This document shows, piece by piece, positions 9,326 through 18,928 of a DNA stretch of 64,000 nt. A model generated the notes under the pieces. It worked only from the letters and a program-made list of their open reading frames with translations, was not told the DNA's origin and did no database searches. The translations under genes were made by a program, and so were the position numbers. Each line of letters begins with the position of its first letter. Within the stretch, counting starts at the first letter, position 1. The DNA comes from Chloroflexota bacterium (GTDB lineage Bacteria; Chloroflexota; Dehalococcoidia; CAUJGQ01), in assembly GCA_963170165.1 (NCBI GenBank), contig CAUJGQ010000011.1:62001-126000 (forward strand), in the 5' to 3' direction.

Positions 9326-10535
9326 GGGCGGTCTCCTTCTGCGCGGTGGACGGCAGGCGGTCCTCCGCCTCGCGGCCCGTCCGCACCCAGCTCTGGGAGG
9401 TGCGGCCGGCCAGTACCCGGCCGTACAGCGCCAGCTTCCATAGCACCAGCACCGGCGCCATCGCCAGCGCCTGATATACCGAAGCGGGAGCGCGAATCAG
9501 CGCGAGACCGCCGGCAACGTAGGCGCCCTGCGCCGAGATCGCGGCAGCCGCGAGTACGGCAGCGGCGCGGGAGCGGCTCGCCAACGCCAGCAGCGCCGCC
9601 CCGCCGTTGAGCGCAAACAGCAACGACTGCGGCGGGACCAGCAGCTCAGCGGCAGCGTTGATGGCCGCCGGATCGCGCCGGGCCACACCCGCCCGTAGCA
9701 GCGGCAGGGCGCAGCGGCGGATAAGCTCGACCTTGCCGCCCTCCCAGCGCTCCTGTTGCGCGCGTGCCTGCCGCAGCGTCACCGGCATTGCCGACAATAC
9801 GGTGGCCTCCGGCGCGAACGCCGTACGCTCGCCAGCCAGCACCAGACGGGCATGATACTCGCCGTCCTCGACCACCGAGAACGCGCTCCACGGATGGCGC
9901 GCCAGCACATCCCGCCGGAACGCCATGCCAGTGCCCATCAGCCCGGCAGACAGACCCAACCGCTCCTTGCCGAGTGGACGCACGGTGTTGATCAGCGCGA
10001 AGGCGGCGTAACGGAGCCCCGCGGTCCACGAGGCGCCGGGGTTGGCGACCCGGTAATCGACCTGGACCGCAGCTGCGCCAGCCGATAACCGTGCAGCCAT
10101 CGCGGTCAGCATGTTGGGGGAGGGCAGGCAATCGGCATCCAGCACGGCCACGGCATCCACGTCTGGTCGCTCCACCGCCAGCCGCTCCAGCGCCCAGGAC
10201 AGCGCGAAACCTTTGCCACGCCGCTCCGGGTTCGACCGCTCGAAGACGGTCACCCCCGCGTCCTTGGCCACCGCCGCCGTCGCATCGGTGCAGTTGTCGG
10301 CGATGACGATCGCCTCCCAGCGCCCCGCTGGGTAGTCCAGGCGCTGCACCGCCGCCAGCGTCTCGCCTAACCCACTCTCCTCGTTATGGGCAGGAATCAG
10401 CAGGGCAAACCGTGGCGCTGCGGAACCGGCGCCGGTCTCGGTCCGGCGGCGAGGTAGCGCAGCCGCGGCGGCCAGCGCGAGCAGATAGGTATTGGCCAGG
10501 GCGAGTGCCCCTGGAACGGCCAGCCACCACTTCAT
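9312..10535 (-). CDS. Glycosyltransferase family 2 (membrane)
   Basis: RFALLIPAHNEESGLGETLAAVQRLDYP; VLDADCLPSPN; QQERWEGGK (QxxRW-like). Confidence 0.9.
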   Translation of the reverse strand: MKWWLAVPGALALANTYLLALAAAAALPRRRTETGAGSAAPRFALLIPAHNEESGLGETLAAVQRLDYPAGRWEAIVIADNCTDATAAVAKDAGVTVFERSNPERRGKGFALSWALERLAVERPDVDAVAVLDADCLPSPNMLTAMAARLSAGAAAVQVDYRVANPGASWTAGLRYAAFALINTVRPLGKERLGLSAGLMGTGMAFRRDVLARHPWSAFSVVEDGEYHARLVLAGERTAFAPEATVLSAMPVTLRQARAQQERWEGGKVELIRRCALPLLRAGVARRDPAAINAAAELLVPPQSLLFALNGGAALLALASRSRAAAVLAAAAISAQGAYVAGGLALIRAPASVYQALAMAPVLVLWKLALYGRVLAGRTSQSWVRTGREAEDRLPSTAQKETAHAPA

Positions 10536-11719
10536 TGCTGTGTACCTCCCGGGCCGGCCGCCGAGCCGGCGCGTACCAGGGCGGCCAGGCGGTCAACATA
10601 CCGGTCCAGCGCCAATTCCTGCTCTGCCACCACGCGCCCCGCCCGGCCCATGCGGTCAGCCAGCGCCGGGTCTGACAGCAGCGTGGTAATGGCAGCGCGC
10701 AGGGCGGCAGGGTCATTCGGCGGCACGTAGAGGCCAGTTTCGCCGTGCCGCACCAGGTCAACCTGTCCGCGAGTACGGGTGGTGATTACGGCCCGCCCCA
10801 TCGCCATCGCCTCGGCAATTGCGGTGACACCGGCGTCAAAGTCCACATCCATTGTTGGGATAACAACGAACCGGCTACGCGCGTACAGGTTCCGAAGACC
10901 GCGCGGGTCATACTGGCCGGTACGGACCCAGGCGGGCAAGCCTGCCGCCACCATCGACCGAAAGCGGGGGGAGGCCGAGACAGCGCCCTTCTCTGCCGAG
11001 AGCGCGATGCTACCTGTCGCCAGATCCAGCGTCACATCGAGGCCGGTGCAGGCATCAACCAGCGTCGCATAGTCGCGCGCCTCCCAGCCAACCGAGCAAA
11101 TGACTGCCTCCGAGCTGTCCGGCCGTGTGGCCGGCGCCCAGAAGCGGTCATCCACGGGCTGAAGGGCAACATGCAGTTTCTCGGCAGGGACACCGAGCCG
11201 GTCGCGGGCGATGGCAGCCTGCACACTGGCGTAGCAGACGATGGCACGCAGGTGGGTTTGCACGTTGCCCCGCTCGAGGAACATCGCCTTGCGCCCGCGA
11301 GACAGCCATACCGACACCAGCACGAGGTCGGCGCGGGTACCGGTCGCCTTGTACAACGCCGCCAGCGGCAGCCCCAGGCGATCGGCCCAGGCGAGGATGG
11401 TGGAGTACCGCCGCCGGTTCACGAAAGCCTCGGCGACCTGTCCCGCCGGCAAGCCGGCCCGCCGTGCCAGTGCCCGCGCAGCGGGATGCGCACGCAGGCG
11501 CATGTGCTCGCGGTCCACCACGACAGCGCCCAGTGCGCGCGCCAGCTCCACATAGTCCTTGCGCGGGCGTTCTCCCAACGCGGCCAGCCGTTCCAGCTCG
11601 GTGACCGGCAGCTGCCCGGGCACCGACGTAACCAGCAGTGCCGGGCGGCGGCCACCGCCGGCGCGCGGTGCAGCAGAGCCGGTCATGGGTGCCTGATGGG
11701 TATCAGTTGTGGCGGGCAT
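10532..11719 (-). CDS. Glycosyltransferase (group 1-like)
   Basis: C-terminal GVTAIAEAMAMGRAVITTRTRGQVDLVRHGETGLYVPPNDPAALRAAI. Confidence 0.85.
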   Translation of the reverse strand: MPATTDTHQAPMTGSAAPRAGGGRRPALLVTSVPGQLPVTELERLAALGERPRKDYVELARALGAVVVDREHMRLRAHPAARALARRAGLPAGQVAEAFVNRRRYSTILAWADRLGLPLAALYKATGTRADLVLVSVWLSRGRKAMFLERGNVQTHLRAIVCYASVQAAIARDRLGVPAEKLHVALQPVDDRFWAPATRPDSSEAVICSVGWEARDYATLVDACTGLDVTLDLATGSIALSAEKGAVSASPRFRSMVAAGLPAWVRTGQYDPRGLRNLYARSRFVVIPTMDVDFDAGVTAIAEAMAMGRAVITTRTRGQVDLVRHGETGLYVPPNDPAALRAAITTLLSDPALADRMGRAGRVVAEQELALDRYVDRLAALVRAGSAAGPGGTQQ

Positions 11720-11730
11720 CGCGTTCTCTC

Positions 11731-13227
11731 CTACACCGTGGCCGAATCGACGCCAACCACCTCGACCGCTGCTGGTGCGGGGCCGCGCTCGCCATCACCC
11801 CGGCGAACCGCCCGCCGCAGCAGCGCGATGTCCTCGGCGGGAATGGCGCGCAAGGCCAGCGCCAGCACCACATAGGTGACCGCGCCGGCCGCGACGAGCA
11901 GGGGCAGCGCCGTTCCCCGCAAGAGGACAAGCACCCCGACCATGCCCGCCGCCGCGCCCGCCGCTCGGAAGGCGACTTTGAGGCTACGCCACGGCCGCAG
12001 GTCGCGCGGGACCAGCCGCAGGTATGCGGCTCCCATGAACAGCTCACAAAGCACGGTTGCCACAGCGGCGCCGCCGCCGCCCCACCGTGGAATCATCACC
12101 AGGTTGAGCGCGACATTGATCACGAGCGCAACGGCCGGGATAGCTAGCAGGCGGCGCTCCATATCCAGGCTGAGCAGCGCCCAGCCCAACGCTGAGTTGA
12201 CGTACAGCACCAGGATGCCAACCCCAAGCGCCTGCATGGCCGTCGTCCCGTCCTGGAACTCCGGCCGCCCATAGACGAAATCCAGCACTGGACTCGCAAG
12301 CACCACGGTGCCGCAGGCGATTGGTATACCAGCGAGCAGCAGTAGGTTGAGCCCCTTCTCCAGGGCAATACGTGTCGGCTCACGCGAAGTGCCCGCCAGC
12401 CGGGCGATCACAGGCATCATTACCGATGCGGCCACAATGTTTGGCAGGAACAGCATCGTGTCGAACAGGCGATACGCAGCGCCATATGCACCCACCGCCC
12501 CTTCACTGGCCAGTTTCGAGATCATGATGGCGTCGATCCGCCAGTAGACGTTGCCGAGGAACCAGTACACGGCAAACGGCGCGGTAGCCGCCAGCAGCCC
12601 GCGGGCAAATGCCGGTTCCCAGCGCAGACGGCGCAGCTCCAGCCGGGGAAGCAACAACGCCGCCTGCCACACCAGTCCCGCCAGCGCGCCGGCAAGCGCC
12701 ACCCAGGCGATGGTCACGACGCCGGCGCCGGTGGCGAGGAGACCAAGCCCCAGCGCTAGGTTCACGACCTTCTCGAGCACGGTCGCTACGGACACCGGTC
12801 CCAGCCGCTCCAGCCCGCGAAACACGGCGCCGAACAGGAAGGAGACGGACTGGACGCCCATCGTTAATCCATAGATCGCAAGCACCGTCCGCGTCTGTGG
12901 CGGATAGCCGAGCGCCTGCGCCGTAGCCACGATGGCGATGAACGACAGCACCCAAATCGACAGTTTGACGGCGAAGGCGTACAGCAGGTATTGGGCAGCC
13001 AGCTCCGGCCGGCGGGCGACCTCGCGCGTGACCAGCGGCTGCAGGCCAAAGTCGACCAGCACGCCGAAGATGCCCGTGAACGCCAGCGCCAGGTACAGGA
13101 CGCCAAAGCCACTATCGCCGAGATACCGGCCCAGCGCCGCCGTCAGCATGAGTGTCGCCAGCCAGGTGACGGCTTGCGAGCCCAACTGGCCGAGGATGTT
13201 GCGCACCGACCGGCGCAGGGTCTCCAT
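11731..13227 (-). CDS. Wzx-like polysaccharide flippase
   Basis: Polytopic; METLRRSVRNILGQLGSQAVTWLATLMLTAALGRYLGDSGFGVLYLALAFTGIFGVLVDFGLQPLVTREVARRP. Confidence 0.9.
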   Translation of the reverse strand: METLRRSVRNILGQLGSQAVTWLATLMLTAALGRYLGDSGFGVLYLALAFTGIFGVLVDFGLQPLVTREVARRPELAAQYLLYAFAVKLSIWVLSFIAIVATAQALGYPPQTRTVLAIYGLTMGVQSVSFLFGAVFRGLERLGPVSVATVLEKVVNLALGLGLLATGAGVVTIAWVALAGALAGLVWQAALLLPRLELRRLRWEPAFARGLLAATAPFAVYWFLGNVYWRIDAIMISKLASEGAVGAYGAAYRLFDTMLFLPNIVAASVMMPVIARLAGTSREPTRIALEKGLNLLLLAGIPIACGTVVLASPVLDFVYGRPEFQDGTTAMQALGVGILVLYVNSALGWALLSLDMERRLLAIPAVALVINVALNLVMIPRWGGGGAAVATVLCELFMGAAYLRLVPRDLRPWRSLKVAFRAAGAAAGMVGVLVLLRGTALPLLVAAGAVTYVVLALALRAIPAEDIALLRRAVRRGDGERGPAPAAVEVVGVDSATV

Positions 13228-13228
13228 C

Positions 13229-14746
13229 TTAGGCGCCTGCCTTGCCGTCAATGGCCGGCTGGCTGAGGGCAGCAATGACCCCCATCCAGCTACCCAACAG
13301 CACCATGTTGCGGGCCGACGTCAGCCCGAGGTCGGCGTAGGAGTACAGCATCTGCATGACGATGAAGGCGCACGCCACCAGTGCAACCGCCTTCAACTCC
13401 GGGTGGTGTAACCGCCGAAACGTCGACGCGCCCAGTGCCAGCGCGCCGCCGATCGCGTACCAGAACAGCACGAACCCTACCGCGCCCAGCTTGACCCAGA
13501 CCCAGTAGATGCTGTTGTGGCTGATGTAGCGCCAGTAGGTGAACGAGGCGTCGAGCAACGGCTGTTCAATCCAGCGCAGATACTGGCGACCGAAACCACT
13601 ACCCAGCCAGGGCGCGCGATCTACGGTACGCGCCAGGTTGACGTTCTCCATCACCCGGAACAGGTTGGAGTTGACATCGCGCTCAGTGCGCGGATCGGTC
13701 ACCGAACGGACGGCATAGACCGGCCAGGCGGCAGGGTTCTTGGCCGGGGACGTGTGCCAGAACGTGGCCGCATACACGGTCAGTGCCAGGCCCACCACGG
13801 CCACGGCCAGCACAACAGACCGGCGTAACCCACGATCGGCAAGCAGCATCAGGCCGGCGACGGCCAGTGCCGCCCCCAAGGCGATGAAGGAGATTCGCCG
13901 GTGGTTGGCCACCAGCGCCACTGCCACCACCGGTAGCAGCGCTAGCAGCGCGTGTCGCATGGTCACCGGCAGGCGATACACCGCTGCCACGAGGGCAAGC
14001 ACCACGAGGGCGCCGATATAGATGGAGTCCTCGTGCGTGGCCACCTCATTAATGTCAAACACGCCCGCCCCGAGCCGGCTTACGACCCACAGCGTTTGCA
14101 GAGCCTTCAATCCAGTCGCCGCGATCATGACCCACAGCAGCCCGTGCACGCGCGCCCGCGTGTCCAGCACGGTGACGGCAAGCAGATACAGCAGCGGCAA
14201 GTAGAGCAGTGCCCGTGCTTCCGCGACAGCGGCGCGGGCACTGAACGGCGCCGGCGAGACGAGGTCTACCAGGGTGATACCGCGCCAAACGCCGAACAAC
14301 ACCGCCACGCTGAACAACCCGACGGGCGCCAGCAGCGGGCCGGCCACCAGCGGCGCTGCTCCGCGATGGAGCCGCTGCACGACCAGCAAGGCGAGTGAAA
14401 TGACAACGATGGCGTCGGCCATTGTCACTCCGCCGAACGTCTGCCAGAACGGCAGATAGCCGCTGGGCAAGCGCGCGCCCATGTATCCTTCCAGGTCGAT
14501 GACGCGGTACTGATCGATGAGCAGCGCGCTGCCGGTCAGCGTGTAGAGGCCAGCCACGGGCCAGCGCGCCAGCACCAGCAGCCCCGCCAGGCCGCCGGTG
14601 CACAGCAGGGCCAGCAGCGGCCGGCCCAGCCACAACAGCGCCACCGTACCCAGCGCCACCACCAGCGCCGCAGCCGCCAGTACCAGGCCCCGAAGGAACT
14701 GATCCCGTTGCAGTGCGCGGGCCGCGGGCCATCCGGAAGCGATCAT
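13229..14746 (-). CDS. O-antigen ligase/polymerase-like membrane protein
   Basis: Polytopic; FGRQYLRWIEQ...YISHNSIYWVWVKLGAVGFVLFWYAIGGAL is typical of O-antigen ligase family. Confidence 0.85.
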   Translation of the reverse strand: MIASGWPAARALQRDQFLRGLVLAAAALVVALGTVALLWLGRPLLALLCTGGLAGLLVLARWPVAGLYTLTGSALLIDQYRVIDLEGYMGARLPSGYLPFWQTFGGVTMADAIVVISLALLVVQRLHRGAAPLVAGPLLAPVGLFSVAVLFGVWRGITLVDLVSPAPFSARAAVAEARALLYLPLLYLLAVTVLDTRARVHGLLWVMIAATGLKALQTLWVVSRLGAGVFDINEVATHEDSIYIGALVVLALVAAVYRLPVTMRHALLALLPVVAVALVANHRRISFIALGAALAVAGLMLLADRGLRRSVVLAVAVVGLALTVYAATFWHTSPAKNPAAWPVYAVRSVTDPRTERDVNSNLFRVMENVNLARTVDRAPWLGSGFGRQYLRWIEQPLLDASFTYWRYISHNSIYWVWVKLGAVGFVLFWYAIGGALALGASTFRRLHHPELKAVALVACAFIVMQMLYSYADLGLTSARNMVLLGSWMGVIAALSQPAIDGKAGA

Positions 14747-14759
14747 CAGGCGACTCAGT

Positions 14760-14903
14760 TCAACTCAAGCCGAGCACGGCGTACTGCACGGCCGCCACGG
14801 CCGCAATCCCCGCGAGCAGCAGCGCCTGCTGCAGCGGACCAAAGCGCCGCTGCCACAGACCCAGGAGGAGCGACAGCGTAAGGAGGGTGATTAGAGCCGG
14901 CAT
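14760..14903 (-). CDS. 47-aa hydrophobic small membrane protein
   Basis: Manual translation MPALITLLTLSLLLGLWQRRFGPLQQALLLAGIAAVAAVQYAVLGLS*; fills the gap between ligase and BY-kinase-like genes; below the ORF track size cut. Confidence 0.6.
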   Translation of the reverse strand: MPALITLLTLSLLLGLWQRRFGPLQQALLLAGIAAVAAVQYAVLGLS

Positions 14904-14906
14904 CGC

Positions 14907-15470
14907 TCACGCCGTCATGCGGCGCAGCCAGGCCGGAGCCAGTCCGCGCACGTCGTTGAGGATGATGCCTGTCACCCGCCCGGCCCCGAGCAGCCCCACC
15001 GTACGCTGCAACGCCGCGGTTCGCGTCACGCCGGAACGGGCAATGACGTACAGGTGGTCGACCTGGTGTGCCAGCGCCGCCGCCAATGGGTCCTGCCCGG
15101 CTGGGGGCGCCTCGATGATGGTGACGTGGTGGCGATGGCGCAGTGCAGCTACCGCCGGGCCCAGATCGGTGCCCCGCAGGCGGATGCCCTCCTCTCGCAG
15201 CTCCGCAACCGTCTGCAACGTGACGCCGGATGGCAGCGGCGAACCATGGGCACTACCGTCTGCCGGCACCAACAACACCGAGCACTGCCCGGACAGCGCC
15301 GCGGCCAGACCGCCGGCGATGAAGGTCACGCCCTCTCCGTGATAGGTACTGGTGAGCACAGCGACCACCCCGCGTCCTGGCTCGGCATCCCGGAGCAGGG
15401 CCGTTGCCAGGGGCAGGCACACCTCTCGCGCGTTATGGCGCTGCTCGGAGCTGCTGCGCCGCCGGAACAT
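14907..15470 (-). CDS. BY-kinase/CpsD-like P-loop protein with degenerate nucleotide-binding motifs
   Basis: VVAVLTSTYHGEGVTFIAGGLAAALSGQCSVLLVPADG; position next to a Wzz-like gene. Confidence 0.75.
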   Translation of the reverse strand: MFRRRSSSEQRHNAREVCLPLATALLRDAEPGRGVVAVLTSTYHGEGVTFIAGGLAAALSGQCSVLLVPADGSAHGSPLPSGVTLQTVAELREEGIRLRGTDLGPAVAALRHRHHVTIIEAPPAGQDPLAAALAHQVDHLYVIARSGVTRTAALQRTVGLLGAGRVTGIILNDVRGLAPAWLRRMTA

Positions 15471-15495
15471 GGATCACCATCCTGTATCGCTGCCG

Positions 15496-16461
15496 CTAAC
15501 CCCGGCGCGACTCCGAGTCGTATGCTGGATTGACGTGCACGGACGTCACCACTGCGGGATAGGAGGCCGGCGTGGCATGCGGACGCCGTACCCGCCGCCG
15601 GCGCGCGTGTGCCGCCACCAACGCCACCGGCAGCCCGGTGGCATCTACCACCTGCTCCGGGGAGCGCACTGCGCCATCGGCCCAGGTCATCACCATGACC
15701 AGCGCGATGACCAATGCCGTCGCCGCGCCTGCCCCAGCCACCAGCGGCAACAGCGCAGCCCGGGTCGTACCGGCGCGTTCCAGTGGCGGTGTCGCCGGGG
15801 CGATCACGCGGAAGCTGGCGCGCCGCGTCTGCTCGTCGAGCTGGCGGCCAAGCTCAGCGTCGGCGATGCGCGCCAGCAGCGCGTCATACGTGGCGCGCGC
15901 CTGGTCACGGGCGGGGTCGGTCGGTGCAAGGGTACGGAGCCGCTGCTCGGCCAGCGCTAGTTGTTCACGGTAGAAGGTCATGACCGTCCCGGTGGTACGG
16001 GCGCCCGTGTTGGCAATCTCCTCCTGGTACTGGTCCAGAACTGCATTCACCACCTCGGCACACAGCGCGGCATCGTCGCAGGAGTAGGCGGCACGTACCG
16101 TGTTCGGGCCGGCAGCCGCGTGACGCCAGCCGGCGCGCACCTGCTTTGCCATCGCAGCGGCAGCGGCCTCTGTGGTCATCTCATCTGCCAGCCGTGTATG
16201 CCGGAGGAGCGCGCTGACAAGGAAGGTGTCCGTCGCCATCAGCTCGCCCAACAGCTCGGCGTACTGCTCGGAGGGTGGCCGGGCGCCGATGTCGCGGCCG
16301 CGGGTGGGATCAAGATTGGCGGCGAAGACCGCCTCGGCCGTGAAAGGCGCGACCTGTGCCATCGCCCGCTGGGCGGCCAGCACCGCGCCGGCCAGGATGA
16401 GCGCCGCCAGCCCGAGGTAGAGCCATGGATGCCGGAAGAATGTATCGAGATACCGCGTCAC
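15496..16461 (-). CDS. Wzz-like chain-length determinant/polysaccharide co-polymerase
   Basis: N- and C-terminal TM segments flanking a periplasmic helical region; adjacent CpsD-like gene. Confidence 0.8.
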   Translation of the reverse strand: MTRYLDTFFRHPWLYLGLAALILAGAVLAAQRAMAQVAPFTAEAVFAANLDPTRGRDIGARPPSEQYAELLGELMATDTFLVSALLRHTRLADEMTTEAAAAAMAKQVRAGWRHAAAGPNTVRAAYSCDDAALCAEVVNAVLDQYQEEIANTGARTTGTVMTFYREQLALAEQRLRTLAPTDPARDQARATYDALLARIADAELGRQLDEQTRRASFRVIAPATPPLERAGTTRAALLPLVAGAGAATALVIALVMVMTWADGAVRSPEQVVDATGLPVALVAAHARRRRVRRPHATPASYPAVVTSVHVNPAYDSESRRG

Positions 16462-16961
16462 TTAGCTGTCCTCTTGAAGGCGGCCCGCCAGCGCCGGCCA
16501 CGGCCGGCAGCGCGCCGGTCCTGAAGGTGCCGGCGGATCTCCTCGTGGATTGTGCACGGGGGCTCGACATACGGGGCAAACGACATGGTGGCCGCACGGG
16601 CGATCCCGTCCGGCAGCTCGGATAACGAGCGGCACCAGAGGATGTAGTTGCCTTCCTCAAGGGTACCGAGCAGGTCTTCTTGGTGGAGGTCATGGCGGTC
16701 GGGGTTGCTCACGCCGACCAGCGGCTTGCCCAGACGGATCACCTCCATGATGGAGCCCAGTCCGCCATGACTCACCACGAGCCGCGCCTCGTTGAGATAC
16801 CCGTCGAGCGAGGGCGCAAACCGAAACCACTCACAGTTGGCCGGAACGTAGCCGCCGCGCGCGATCTGACAGATGACCTTCTCTCCCAGACACAGCGCCA
16901 GTTCGTCCATCCGCTGGACCAGCGAATCGAAGTCGGTCGTGCCGACGGTGACGAAGATCAT
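16458..16961 (-). CDS. Alg13-type (PssE/CpsG-like) glycosyltransferase subunit
   Basis: MIFVTVGTTDFDSLVQRMDELA; LVVSHGGLGSIMEVIRLGKPLVGV. Confidence 0.88.
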   Translation of the reverse strand: MIFVTVGTTDFDSLVQRMDELALCLGEKVICQIARGGYVPANCEWFRFAPSLDGYLNEARLVVSHGGLGSIMEVIRLGKPLVGVSNPDRHDLHQEDLLGTLEEGNYILWCRSLSELPDGIARAATMSFAPYVEPPCTIHEEIRRHLQDRRAAGRGRRWRAAFKRTAK

Positions 16962-17527
16962 CAGAACAGTCTCCCGGCGAAGATGGCGCGCGGGACGGCG
17001 GGTCGCAGCTCCTGCCACTGGACGAAGTACATCGTCGCCAGCCGCCGCATGAACCGGCCGGTTGCGCTGAGCCCGTGGATGCGCGAGCCAGTCTCAACAA
17101 ACAGCACGTCCGCGCCGATCATGCGCGCCACGACGCAGGCCGGCACCGCCACGGATGGCCCTGTGGTCATGACGGCATCGGGGCGCAACGCAATCAGCGC
17201 ACGGGCGGCCTGCAGCAGCGACACCGGGTACTTCCATATATCGGTGAGCAGGTTGAAGCTCTTGTCCCGCGGGCGAATGACGCGATACACGGTGCCGGGC
17301 TCTTGCAGCTTGCTCTCAGTCACCTCGTCATCCGCAACGAGGATGTACGAATAGCGCACATCCTCGGAGCCGAGCAACTCAATCAGGCGCAGGCACTCTT
17401 TGGAGTGCCCGCCCTCTCCCATCACTACCGTGATGTGGTACTTGCTGCGGGTGTCGGGGTGATGCGGGGTACCTCCGGGCAGGCCGGCCGGCTCCGGCAC
17501 GGGTGGACGTTCAAGTTGAGCGGTCAT
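16961..17527 (-). CDS. Alg14-type (PssD/CpsF-like) glycosyltransferase membrane subunit
   Basis: YHITVVMGEGGHSKECLRLIELL; DAVMTTGPSVAVPACVVARMIGADVLFVETGSRIHGLSATGR; TGATG overlap with the Alg13-like gene and ATGA overlap with DegT. Confidence 0.88.
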   Translation of the reverse strand: MTAQLERPPVPEPAGLPGGTPHHPDTRSKYHITVVMGEGGHSKECLRLIELLGSEDVRYSYILVADDEVTESKLQEPGTVYRVIRPRDKSFNLLTDIWKYPVSLLQAARALIALRPDAVMTTGPSVAVPACVVARMIGADVLFVETGSRIHGLSATGRFMRRLATMYFVQWQELRPAVPRAIFAGRLF

Positions 17528-18834
17528 AGGCGATCCCTTCCGGGCGGCGCCGCGCCGGCTACCCACGGCACGATGGCTTGCAGCAGTAGCCGGGCATCAT
17601 CCGCCCTCACGCGCTGGTGCGTTGGCAAGTTGATCAGTGCTGTGGCGGCGTGTTCGGCGACCGGGCAGGAGCCTGCTCGGTATCCGCCTGCCTGGGGATT
17701 CACTGCTTCCTCCAGCACCGAGGTGAACCACTGCCCAGCCACGGCAAGCGGCCGCAGCGCCCGGACGGCGGCCGCACGGTCCGTCACCCACACGGGATAG
17801 CGCACCAAGACCGGGTCCGACCCTTCCGGCGCCTGTGGTGTTGGTACGCCCAGCCTGCCCAGCTCCGCACGATAGATGGCGGCGATCCGGCGCCGGTGGG
17901 CGATGTTCGCGTCCAGCCGGTCCAGCTGACGTAGACCAAGCACGGCCTGGGCATGGCTGAAGCGTCGCTCATAACCACGAGGCCGCCGGCCGTGCAGTTC
18001 CTCTGGGGCCGTCGGGCCAGGCAAGGGATTGCGCCGGCCCGCCATCTCGTACAGCGGGCGGGTGAGCCGGTGTAGCCGCGGTTCGGTCAGCACGTGGTAG
18101 GCCGCCAGCTTGATCGCATAACGCGCCACCAGGCCGGCGGGTGGGGTGTCGCACCGCCGCTGGAAAGCCGCCAGCCGGCCGGCGATGGTGGCGTCGGCGG
18201 TTACAGCCACACCACCCATCGTCGTAGAGATCGTCTTGGTCTCCTCGGTGCTGAAGAAGGCCGCGTCACCGAAGCTGCCGGCCGGCCGGCCGCGATAGCG
18301 GCTACCAAGGGCGTGCACGCAGTCCTCGATCAGCACCAGCCCGTGCTGCCGGCACAGTGCCCGTGCGCCGTCGATATCGGCGGGGGCGCCGAAGGTATGC
18401 TGCAACACCAGCGCACGCGTCCGGCCAGTCACGGCACGGGCAGCCCGTTCCATGTCCATGTTCAGCGTGTCAGGCTGACAGTCCACATACACGGCGCGCG
18501 CGCCCAGATAATGGACTGCATTGGGCACGACGATGTGCGTCGGCGCCTGCATCAGCACTTCGTCACCGGCGCCGATACCAAACGCCTGCAACAGGCCATA
18601 CAGCCCTACGCGCCCATGTGAGAAGGAGAAAGCGTACGGCACACCAGCGTGCGCGGCAAAGGCGCGCTCATACCGCGCAATGGCCTCGCCGGCGACCAGC
18701 CGGCCGGGCCGTGCGAGCAGACGCAACGCGGCCAGCGCATCCCCCGTGCTGGTAGTACCACCGAGCAGGGCGAGGCGGCGGGCGGCGCGACGTGAACGCG
18801 CGGCGGGCACAGGGGCAGCGGTGGCAACGGCCAC
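17524..18834 (-). CDS. DegT/DnrJ/EryC1/StrS family aminotransferase
   Basis: VLMQAPTHIVVPNAVHYLGARAVYVD; LIEDCVHALGSRYRGRPAGSFGDAAFFSTEETKTIST. Confidence 0.9.
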   Translation of the reverse strand: MAVATAAPVPAARSRRAARRLALLGGTTSTGDALAALRLLARPGRLVAGEAIARYERAFAAHAGVPYAFSFSHGRVGLYGLLQAFGIGAGDEVLMQAPTHIVVPNAVHYLGARAVYVDCQPDTLNMDMERAARAVTGRTRALVLQHTFGAPADIDGARALCRQHGLVLIEDCVHALGSRYRGRPAGSFGDAAFFSTEETKTISTTMGGVAVTADATIAGRLAAFQRRCDTPPAGLVARYAIKLAAYHVLTEPRLHRLTRPLYEMAGRRNPLPGPTAPEELHGRRPRGYERRFSHAQAVLGLRQLDRLDANIAHRRRIAAIYRAELGRLGVPTPQAPEGSDPVLVRYPVWVTDRAAAVRALRPLAVAGQWFTSVLEEAVNPQAGGYRAGSCPVAEHAATALINLPTHQRVRADDARLLLQAIVPWVAGAAPPGRDRL

Positions 18835-18928
18835 AACCGGTTCCTTTCCCGTCTGTCACTCTTGCAGAGGCTAGAGCCGCAACGTTGATGCCGCGTTGAG
18901 TGGCTGTCCTACCCCGGTCCGGCAGCGC

